Below are positions 1 through 8,407 of a stretch of DNA of 64,000 nt, one piece after another. Position 1 is the first letter of the stretch. Each line of letters begins with the position of its first letter. Source of the stretch: Nemophila menziesii (taxonomy: Eukaryota > Streptophyta > Magnoliopsida > Boraginales > Hydrophyllaceae); assembly GCA_029959085.1 (NCBI GenBank), contig JARWIR010000002.1, forward strand, positions 41,660,233 through 41,724,232. The letters run 5' to 3'. The notes beneath the pieces were generated by a model. That model saw nothing but the letters and a program-made list of their open reading frames with translations. It was not told the origin of the DNA and did no database searches. A program made the translations under genes and the position numbers.

Positions 1-686
1 TGGACGATTTCTCTGTATTTGGTGATGATTTTGATAAGTGTTTAGATAATTTGGAGAAAGTGTTAGTCAGATGCAAAGAAACAGATTTGGTCCTAAATTG
101 GGAGAAGTGTCATTTTATGGTTCGCGAAGGTATTGTTCTGGGTCACAAAGTTTCGAGTGCTGGATTAGAAGTCGATAGAGAAAAGATAGAGGTAATTAAA
201 ACTCTTCCCCCTACTGTTTCTGTTAAAGGGGTACGAAGTTTTCTTGGCCATGCTGGCTTTTATAGGCGATTTATCAAAGACTTTTCTAAAATTGCTAAAC
301 CGTTATGCAACTTACTCGAAAAGGATTCCAAATTCCTTTTTGATGAAGCTTGTTTAGAGGCCTTCAAAGCAATCAATGAAAAGCTTATTTCCGCTCCTAT
401 AGTATTACCTCCAGATTGGAAATTACCGTTTGAGGTTATGTGTGATGCGAGTGATTTGTGTATGGGAGTTGTATTAGGGCAAAGAAAAGAGAAAGTTTTT
501 CATTCGATTTATTATTCTTGTAAAACTTTTAATGGCGCTCAAGTTAATTCTACAGTTACAGAAAAGGAGTTTCTAGCGGTTGTGTATTCATTCAATAATA
601 TCTTCTTGGAGCGAAAGTTATTGTTTATACAGATCATTCAGCGATTCGATATCTTATGGAGAAGAAGGATGCTAAACCAAGGTTAA
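1..686 (+). pseudogene. Element A RT C-terminus and RNase H (frameshifted)
   Basis: The first codons give DDFSVFG, the second half of the RT catalytic motif (FMDDF in the sister copies). The RT thumb and connection follow ([12 protein letters not shown]), then the RNase H start with the catalytic-type Asp in the CDAS motif and the TEKE motif. Compared with element B at about 10000, roughly 10 bases are missing near 591-602, which shifts the frame and destroys the middle of RNase H. The frame stops at 686, while the correct frame resumes at about 656. In an active copy this part would turn the RNA genome into cDNA and remove the RNA strand. It is clearly part of one pol polyprotein with the integrase that follows. 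Confidence 0.9.
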
Positions 687-2174
687 TCAAATGGGTTTTA
701 TTGCTCCAGGAGTTTGATTTAGAGATCAAGGATAGAAAAGGGTGTGAAAATCAGGTTGCGGATCATCTATCGCGTTTAGAGGGTTCAGAGATGAATAATG
801 GTACTGAAGCTGTTAGAGAAGAATTTCCTGATGAGAGTTTATTCGTTGTTCGTGATTATGAAGCTCCTTGGTATGCGGATATTGCAAATTTAGTGGTAAG
901 TGGTTCTTTTCTTGAAGGTTCAACTTATCAAGAGAGAAACAGATTAGCTCACCGCGCAAGACAATTCTTTTGGGAGGATCCTTTCCTCTACAAAGTGTGT
1001 GCTGATCAAATGGTAAGAAGATGTGTAGCCAGGGAAAAATTTGAGGCGATTATAGCTGGGTGTCACGATTCACCTTATGGTGGACATTTTAAAGGAGATC
1101 GAACTACTGCTAAGGTATTACAATCTGGTTTTTATTGGCCTTCTATTATAAAAGATTGTCATGAATATGCTAAAAGATGTGAAAGATGTCAATTTACCGG
1201 AAACATATCCAAGAGGGATGAGATGCCACGTAATAATGTGTTAGAAGTTGAAATATTCGATGTTTGGGGTATAGACTTTATGGGTCCTTTCGTTCCTTCA
1301 AATGGTAACCTCTACATCTTATTAGTTGTTGATTACGTGTCTAAGTGGGTAGAAGACGTGGCTTTTACCAACTAATGATTCACGAGTGGTGATTAAGTTC
1401 TTGAAATCGCATATTTTCACTAGACATGGCACTCCAAGGGTAATTATTAGTGATGGAGGTACTCATTTCGTTAGTAAATATTTGAAGACAGTCTTAGAGA
1501 AATATAGGGTGAGACATCGTGTATCTACTGCTTATCATCCACAAGCTAATGGTCAAGCCGAAGTCTCAAATCGTGAGGTAAAATCTATCTTAGAGAAAAC
1601 CGTTGGTCCTACTCGAAAAGATTGGTCAATAAAATTAGATGATGCACTATGGGCCTATCGTAATGCGTTCAAAACTCCAGTTGGTGCTTCTCCGTATCGA
1701 ATGGTATATGGTAAGGCTTGTCACTTACCTCTTGAGCTTGAAATGGGTGCATATTGGGATATTGCGAAGTTAAACTTAGAACCTACTCTAGCTGGTCAGA
1801 ATCGAATGATGAAACTTAATGAGCTTGATGAATTTCGATTACATGCTTATGAAAACGCTAAACTTTACAAAGAAAATACCAAGAGATGGCATGATAATCG
1901 GATTCGAGAGAAGAACATTGTAGTGGGACAAAGAGTGTTGAAATATATTTCAAAGTTCAGTAATTATCCGGGGAAATTACGATCGAAGTGGTCAGGACCT
2001 TACATAGTGACCAAAGTTACACCTCATGGAGCTATAGAGATAGAACATCCACTTGAAAACCGTACATTCATGGTGAACGGTCATCGTTTAAAGATATATC
2101 ATGGAGGTGAAGATGACGATCGTGCAAAAGACCCACATCCCGGAGAGGTCATGTACCTCCTCGAAGCTCCTTAG
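656..2174 (+). pseudogene. Element A RNase H end and integrase (frameshifted)
   Basis: The frame resumes at [13 protein letters not shown] in the RNase H tail, then [11 protein letters not shown], the typical RNase H/integrase border. The zinc-binding HHCC domain follows (HDSPYGGH ... CERCQFTG), then the catalytic core with first Asp in [10 protein letters not shown], second Asp in IISDGGTHF and Glu in GQAEVSNRE. One extra T in the run at 1361-1369, compared with B, shifts the frame and gives a stop at 1373-1375; the rest is open from 1386 to 2174. The C-terminal region has the SKWSGPYIV and GAIEIEHP motifs seen in this family. All three catalytic acidic residues are present, so inactivation is by frameshift only. 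Confidence 0.92.
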
Positions 2175-2408
2175 AAGCACGAGGTAACCCGTCGAGCTTA
2201 ACGACGTTAAACAAAAGCCAATTTCTTGTATATTAGTTTAAGTTTTTAAATTTCCGTAGTATAAATTAGTTTAATTTTCCTTGAATTTAGTGTTTATTAT
2301 TAAAAAATGAGGAAGGGTGTTTGTTTTTGATGATTTCAGGGGTATAATGGTCATTAGTTTTGGGTAAAAACGATGAGAAAACAAAAAAAATTAGGAGTCC
2401 ACAACAGG
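2175..2408 (+). other. Element A post-pol spacer with short hairpin
   Basis: No gene is seen. A small hairpin lies 16 bases after the pol stop: CGTCG at 2190-2194, a 7-base loop, CGACG at 2202-2206, followed by TTAAACAAAAG. The same place in C (19845-19863) has ACGTCT and AGACGT with a 7-base loop, so both arms changed together. B and E keep the A form; D has a shorter stem (CGTC/GACG). The remainder is AT-rich. Confidence 0.6.
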
Positions 2409-2835
2409 TTTGACCGGCTAGCCGGCGATCTGGCCGGCATACCGGCCAAAAGAGCCGAGAACCCCAAACTCTCTGACCACTGCGTCAGCAATGACGCAGC
2501 GTAGCTGTGTCACGATTTGCGCCAGCGAGAATCCACCGGCATGCCGGTCAGCTGACCGGCTAGCCGGCAAAAGAGGAAGAATGTTTCTGGTCCTTGCGTC
2601 AGCTATGACGCAAGGATGCTGCGTCTCGAGTTGCGCCATCGACATGCCGCCGGCATGCCGGCGAATCCGCCGGCTAGCCGGCCAAGGAGAACGAAGTCTC
2701 TGATCACTGCGTCAGCAATGACGCAAGGTGCTTGCGTCTGAGGTAAAAAAAAAATCGAAATTAGTAATTTTTTCCGCCGCCCTCGCGATCGGCATGCCGG
2801 CGAATCCGCCGGCTAGCCTGCGCGCTGTTGCGAGA
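2409..2835 (+). repeat. Element A GC-rich palindrome array before the env-position frame
   Basis: About 430 GC-rich bases sit in AT-rich surroundings. Units of roughly 110-140 bases repeat about four times. Each unit has 12-base palindromes such as CCGGCTAGCCGG (2414-2425) and CCGGCATGCCGG, plus hairpins of the type TGCGTCA-GCAA-TGACGCA near 2482, 2596 and 2707. The array ends with an A-run and a last palindrome pair near 2790-2815. The same block stands at the same place in B, D (twice) and E. C has a different set of palindromes there. I see no conserved protein in it. Function is unknown; RNA structure, a protein-binding array or a small-RNA source are possibilities. Confidence 0.8.
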
Positions 2836-3212
2836 GGCGGTTTTGAGCTTCTTAAACCTAGTTTTTTGCCTCCTTTCCAAGACAACCTCATATTCTGAAT
2901 CCTTGCCTCCACCTATTCCGAAATCCATCAACAAACAACTATAAAATCATCAAATTAAGCCTTCTTTAATCACAAAAACACAAAATCAACTCATAACTTC
3001 TCCAAAACATCACCAAAATTCCTCTTTTCTCCTTAAATTTCCTCTTCCTAACCTAGAAATTAAACCCAATTCTTCCAAAATTCCCTTCGATTAACCTTAA
3101 CCCATCTCATATTCCACCATATTCTTCAAGTTTTAAGCCTCAAAACATCAAATTTCAAAGCTTTCCTCTAGCTTTTTCTCTACTTGAAGTTTTGAGTTTG
3201 GGGTGAAAATAG
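2836..3212 (+). other. Element A leader before the env-position frame
   Basis: AT-rich and pyrimidine-rich on this strand, with many short C/T/A stretches and no gene. It ends with GAGTTTGGGGTG just 10 bases before the ATG at 3213, one of several copies of the polypurine-like motif in the element. An unspliced-looking leader of this kind could serve an internal promoter, a splice acceptor or internal translation start; the sequence does not decide between these. Confidence 0.5.
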
Positions 3213-4547
3213 ATGACTAACAGAACTGCTTCCATGTGTACCTATCAAAGAAACATACCAAGAAACAGGAACAATGTTGGAGCTAGCCCAGACCAAGCAA
3301 CTGAGATTCCGGATTCGCGATTCAAAAGGACTGAACAAATCCCAATTGCTCCGAAAAGAAAGGTAACTCCAAGTAAGGCTAATCCAAAAAAGAGTAGGTT
3401 AATTGATGAAAGTGATGAAGAGAGTGAAGAAGAAGTTGAAGAAGAGATTGAGGAAGAAACAGAACAAGAAGTTCCCGAAGAACCCGTGCAACAACAGAAA
3501 CCTCTGCATAGGAAAACATGGGCTCAAAAGCCTAAGAGAGTCTTCATTCCATGGGATACTCAGGTTCGTTATAGAATTCAATTTTTGAAGTTTGGTGAGG
3601 AGATGAATCTTTCAAAGGGTATTATGACTAGTGCTTATAAAGATTATGGTATTACTTGTGACAAATTGGGTTGGAAAGAATTGAGAGAAAGGAAGCTTGA
3701 GTATATTCCTACCTTGGTGCGAGATTTTTATGAAGGAATCGCCTTCTCAAAAGAAGCAGTTGTTATTCGCAAAAAGGTAGTTCCTTTCTCCGTTGAGCTT
3801 ATTCGTAAATCGTTGAAATTACCCGAATTTTCCGGAATATGTCCTTTCCAAGAATCTCTTAATGAACCTTCTTTTGATTATGAATCCCTTTGGGGAACCG
3901 TGCTTGTTGATGGGGCCCGCCCTATTCCCGAAGGAGAGAGATATCCTGGACAGATGTATAGTAGTAATTTGTTACCATGTGCTAAGGTATGGTCCCGTTT
4001 CATAATCCCTACCTTCTTCCGAAACAAACATATATCAGAAGTGAAGAAGGAGCATCTTTTGTTCATTAAATGTATTATTGATTAGAAACCTATGGATGTT
4101 GCTCGTGTGATATATGATACCATCATGGAATTTGCTAGAACTCCAACTTCGCAACAAAATCTCAAATTCCCTTGTACCATCACTACCTTGTGCTTAGACG
4201 CAAAGGTTCCACGTAAAGACGCAGAGATTGATCGTGTTGTAGTTGGTGAGAGCATGGGTATAGCTTTGGTTCAGAATATTCATGATCAAGTGTTAAGAGC
4301 AGTGAGAACTCCTAGGGCTCCTCCAAAGAAGAAGATGCATACAACTAATGAGTTGGAAGCGAAAGTGAGGGTGTTAGAAGAGAACCAAGTGAAGATGATT
4401 GCATCTTTAGGAAACGTTACAAAAGAGTTAGAACTTCTTAGAAGCATGTTAATGGGGGTGAGCACAATTCAACACGCCACCTATGGTCTACTTATGCAGG
4501 AGAAAGTTCATGGACGCAACACCGATAACCAGCCACGCGCTGGTTAA
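3213..4547 (+). pseudogene. Element A env-position protein (one internal stop)
   Basis: Starts with MTNRTASM, the same start as the intact copy in E. A basic stretch (KRKVTPSKANPKKSR) is followed by a run of Glu/Asp (residues ~63-90), then a globular region (~105-290) with motifs such as LGWKELRERKLEYIP and VVPFSVELIRKSLKLP. A TAG at 4083-4085 replaces the Glu codon seen in E; the frame then continues unbroken to 4547 with a C-terminal coiled coil (LEAKVRVLEENQVKM). The sequence resembles the plant-transposon/Athila ORF proteins known from the third-gene position. It has no visible signal peptide or membrane span, so 'envelope' is a positional name only. Confidence 0.85.
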
Positions 4548-4613
4548 GATACGTTTTCTATCCCTTTCGTGTTTTATTTAGTTTAGTTTATTTTTATTGC
4601 GTTGAGTCTTTTC

Positions 4614-4655
4614 GAGTCATGGGGACACGACTCATTTTTGAGTTTGGGGTGGGGT
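4614..4655 (+). promoter_or_regulatory. Hairpin plus polypurine-like motif after env-position frame (A)
   Basis: An 8-base stem with a GGGA loop (GAGTCATG / CACGACTC) is followed by GAGTTTGGGGTGGGG. One base in the left arm of A breaks pairing; C (21222-21241), D (51818-51837) and E (60577-60596, minus) have the perfect GAGTCGTG/CACGACTC pair. It has the same form as the hairpin in front of the true polypurine tract at 5897. Confidence 0.6.
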
Positions 4656-5932
4656 TCGTTGCCTCATCCCAGATTTTATGTGTTAAATGTTTTATTTGTT
4701 TTCAATAAAATAATTTTCGGAGTTGCGTTTGACTATAGAAGATTTTAAATGTCCCTTTAAGCATACTTTTGATGAATCAATGATAGTAAATAGTGGACTT
4801 TAGGGAATAATATAAAACACACTTAGAATTGCATGCGAACATAGGTAGTTGATAGGAAAAATTAATGAACAATGCAAATGAAGTAAGCTTGTACTTATGG
4901 AATATGTTTGGTGTGTAGAACGTGAAATCCTAATTAGTAGAGAACCCACCTAGATATGAACTAAAGACAAGCTATGTACTTAGGAAAATGATAGGGGCAG
5001 TTCTTTGTTAGCCAATTGAAGCCTTTTAGCTTGCTATCCCTTATTATAATTTTATCCGTTTTAGCCCAATTTTGAGCCTTAAGCCTTTTCTTTTGTAGCC
5101 ACGATATAAGCCCATTATCCTTTAGATTATTAGGCATTACCAAATGACCTGTACTTGAATCACGATCCTGAGACTTGTCTCGAGCTTGAGTTTGGGGTGG
5201 AGGGTCCACATTTGGGAATTTACATTGGGAAGGGATTATTATGTGTTTGTATTGAGGCACAAAAATAAAAGATGATATTATTATTTGTAACCCTTTGCCG
5301 GGATTTGAAAAAAAAAATGAAAAAAAGAAAATTAAAAGAAAGAAAGAATAAAATAAACCGGCAAAGTGGAATATTTTTGGAAATCATCTTAGTTTTATTT
5401 GGGTTGACATGGGGACGCAACATTAGTGCGTCAAATGGGTGAGTGAGAACATTTTTTAGCGTAAACTCAAGCTCGAGGACATTGTTGATGGTAAGTGAGG
5501 AGAGAGCCAAAAGCTCACATCAAATTTACCAAATATACATCCATACCGTCCTTAAGCCATTATTAAAACCGTAAAGACCTCGTGATTCCTAAGTGCATAG
5601 TGAATTTATGATTCTGTTGATAGGGAATATACTAGGTGGAGCGTTCAAAGCGAGTTAGGATTAATGACCACCCTATAGCCATCATACAGATATGAGTACA
5701 AGTGTAACCTTCAAGCATTGCAACTTTAATTTTATGATTGAGATTATTTATGTTCGATTTTGCATGATAAATGTTTGTGTATATTAGTTCCTAGAGTTTT
5801 GCTATATGAGATTTATCTTAAGAATTGCTTTAGGTGTATTTGCTAGCTTATATTTGTTCTTGCGTTTACTTCTACCCCTTGTTTTGTTTTGTTTTGCTTT
5901 GTCGGGACGACAAAGGTTTGAGTTGGGGTTCT
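4656..5932 (+). other. Element A 3' non-coding region with nested inverted repeats
   Basis: No gene. It holds an outer 15-base perfect inverted repeat (CTCGAGCTTGAGTTT at 5179-5193 and its complement at 5463-5477) around an inner 9-base pair (CTTTGCCGG at 5293-5301, CCGGCAAAG at 5358-5366). Between the inner arms is an A/G-rich stretch. The same nested arrangement occurs in C, D and E at matching places. GAGTTTGGGGTGG overlaps the right side of the left outer arm. The rest is AT-rich spacer. Confidence 0.7.
5897..5932 (+). promoter_or_regulatory. Polypurine tract of element A with upstream hairpin
   Basis: CTTTGTCG at 5897-5904, loop GGA, CGACAAAG at 5908-5915, then the purine-rich GAGTTGGGG directly before the LTR. 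A polypurine tract here primes plus-strand DNA synthesis in LTR retrotransposons. C has TTGTATCG-GGA-CGATACAA at the same place: different arms, same loop and same stem length. Confidence 0.8.
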
Positions 5933-7492
5933 TGATGTCTCCTTAATTGTTCTTATTTTCGACCCTTAGGAGACATCATTTTTTGTGTTTATTTGATTAA
6001 ATTGATAGACTTTTGAGTTAAAAATGCAATAATCCGGAATTCCTATTTTATTTCTAGTATTTTTGATTTATTAAACTTTTGCGCGTAATCTTGTGTATTT
6101 TAGTGGAAAGTTTGTAGGTTTTGAATATTAGCTGGGAATGGAATCCGAGAAGAGAGTCAAAGATCGTGATATGGAGTCAAGACTTGAAGATAAATCCCGA
6201 AAGAAATTATTTTTAGAGCTTTAAATCTGTTTTCTAGGCCATAGATTGCTGATTTCAAGGCGCTTAAAAGATGATTTAACCGCTGACCTTTGAAGAGAAA
6301 ACATTCCTTATCGAGTCACGGAACTTTGGCAACTGGAATCAAGTCAATCGAAGTCATAACGAAGCAGGAAAAGCCGTTTTAGTGAAGGTGTATCAGTAGT
6401 TACGGGATTTTGGGCTTAGAAATTGGGCTTGGACATTTAATTAGTGTTTTATTATTAGGTCCAAGCCCAAATCCGTTTTTCCACTTATAAAAGGAGCCTT
6501 TGACTTCTATTTTCATAACAATTCACATTCTACAAGATTAAACATCAGAGAGAAGCAACAGAAGGAAGAAAGAAGAAGCTGTAAGAGCTGGAGAGGGTCT
6601 ATATCTCCGTTCTCAGTCATTCCAATTCCGGAAATTAGGTTCTTTTATCTTTAATCTGGTAAAACAATATGAATTCCATTTTATTTAATTTAGTTTTTCT
6701 TTTAATTAGTATGAGCTAAACACACTTTAGTGCTTGAGAATGCTATATGGGTTCCAATCGTATTGAATTTCATATGTTGAATTTGGTTTTCTATTAAATT
6801 AAATTAGATTGTGTCTTTTACTCTTTTCGATAGATTGAGAATATTTACTGTTTTTAGAGTCATGAACTAGGAACAGGTGTTAGTATCTAGGCTATTCCAA
6901 TTAGTGGCGATTGGATCATCCTGACGGAGGGTTTAGATACAGAATTATTTATTCAATCTAGAACAGAAGCTATTGATTCTAACGAAATTAGCTAATTCTA
7001 GGGCCAATGAGGTAATTAACTTAAACATCCAAAAGTGGATCATATTTACCCTGACGGGACTAGTAACACTCTAGGATAGCCTTATAGTCCACCCTGACGG
7101 GGGTATAAGGAATTTAGAATCCCGACCATTGTAATTGACTGATTTAACCCTTAAACAGCATAGGTTATGAAATAGGATTAGGAAGACCCCTTGCGTTCTC
7201 AAGTGCTATCTTCTCATACTTGCGTTTTACATCATTTTACTTGCGTCTTAGCTTTTAATTGCATTTTCCATTTAGTCTTTCATTACTTAGAATTAATACA
7301 AAAATCAAATCAATCATTCTATCTTATTTGCTTTCTTAAGTGCAATCATTCATTAGTGGATAAGCATTGTGATTAACCAAACCGTCCCTGCGAACGATCC
7401 TAGATCATTATTACTACTTGGGAAAACCGTACACTTGCGGTTGTGGTTCAATTACTTATTGCATTATTTTTAGAACACACAAAGGACCACCA
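5933..7492 (+). repeat. 3' LTR of element A
   Basis: 1560 bases from TGATGTCTCC to GGACCACCA. The start follows the polypurine tract, and the end agrees with the LTR ends of B and D, which are followed by the primer-binding site. The first 46 bases can fold by an 11-base inverted repeat (5933-5943 with 5968-5978). A TATA box (TATAAAAG) lies at 6486-6493. Three CCTGACGG motifs occur at about 6920, 7050 and 7092. Confidence 0.93.
6486..6493 (+). promoter_or_regulatory. TATA box in LTR A
   Basis: TATAAAAG in the middle of the LTR, at the same relative place as TATAAAAG in LTR B (15444-15451, minus). Transcription of the element would start about 30 bases downstream and define the R region. Inferred from position and match to the consensus. 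Confidence 0.6.
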
Positions 7493-7784
7493 AATATGAG
7501 ATGGGTTAAGGTTAATTAAGAGGGATTGTGGAAGAATTGGGTTTAATTTCAAGGATAGGAATAGGAAATATTTTATGGAAAGATGAAATTTGGTGATGTT
7601 TTGGAGAAGCTATGAGTTGATTGTGTGTTTTGTGATAAAAGAAGGCTTGATTTGATGATTTTATAGCTGTTTGTTGATTATTTTCGGAGCAGGAGGAGGC
7701 AAGGATTCGGAATATGAGGTTAACTTGAAAAAAGAGGCAAAAAACTAGGTTTAAGGAGCTCAAAACCGCCTCTCGCAACAGCTC
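7493..7784 (-). other. Element B leader before its (missing) env-position frame
   Basis: The reverse complement matches the leader of A (about 2815-3110) and of E (about 62100-62390). No gene. The copy is cut by A's LTR before the env-position frame starts. Confidence 0.75.
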
Positions 7785-8180
7785 ACCGGTTAGCCGGCGG
7801 ATTCGCCGGCATGCCGGTCACGAGGGCGGCGAAAAAATTACTAAATTCGATTTTTTTTACCTCAGACGCAAGCACCTTGCGTCATTGCTGACGCAGTGAT
7901 CAGAGACTTCGTTCTCCTTGGCCGGCTAGCCGGTCATCTGACCGGCATGCCGGTGGCATGTCGATGGCGCAACTCGAGACGCAACGACCTTGAATCGTTG
8001 CTGACGCAATGGTCAGAGATTTCATCCTCTTCGGCCGGTTAGCCGGTCATCTGACCGGTATGCTGGCGGTTCCTCGCTGGCGCAAATCGTGACGCAGCAA
8101 TGCTGCGTCATTGCTGACGCAGTGGTCAGAGAGTTTGGGGTTCTCAGCTCTTTTGGCCGGTAAGCCGGTCAAACCTGCTG
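7785..8180 (-). repeat. Element B palindrome array
   Basis: Same type of block as 2409-2835 in reverse orientation: CCGGCATGCCGG and CCGGCTAGCCGG palindromes alternating with TGCGTCA...TGACGCA hairpins, in about four units. The A-run of the sense strand is short here (8 T on the given strand near 7850). Confidence 0.8.
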
Positions 8181-8407
8181 TGGACTCCAATTTTTTTTTG
8201 TTTTCTCATCGTTTTGATCCCAAACTCATGACCATTATACCCCTGAAATCATCAAAAACAAACACCCTTCCTCGTTTCTTAATAATAAACACTAAATTCA
8301 ACGAAAATTAAACTAATTTACACTACGAAAATTGAAATACTTAAACTAATATACAAGAAATTGGCTTTTGTTTAACGTCGTTAAGCTCGACGGGTTACCT
8401 CATGCTC

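Larger units (their letters stand above)
1..7492 (+). mobile_element. Element A: Athila-type Ty3/gypsy retrotransposon, 3' part
   Basis: The window opens inside the reverse transcriptase active-site motif and runs through RNase H, integrase, a palindrome-rich spacer, an env-position frame, a structured 3' non-coding region, a polypurine tract and the complete 3' LTR. The 5' LTR, gag and most of RT lie to the left. The sequence right of the LTR is the spacer of element B in reverse orientation, so A inserted into B; the first five flanking bases, 7493-7497, are the expected right target-site copy, and the left copy is outside the window. Coding parts carry two frameshifts and one stop, so this copy is not autonomous. 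Assignment to the Athila type rests on gene order, LTR form and the tRNA-Asp type primer site seen in its relatives B and D. Confidence 0.93.

Noticed and set aside
2418..2703. Open frames on both strands across the palindrome array (also at 62570-62770)
   Set aside because: They are similar between A and E only because the DNA repeats are; the text is low-complexity and exists on both strands.
2409..2835. CRISPR-like array of repeats and spacers
   Set aside because: Repeats are palindromes of variable spacing inside a plant retrotransposon; no uniform spacers and no cas genes.
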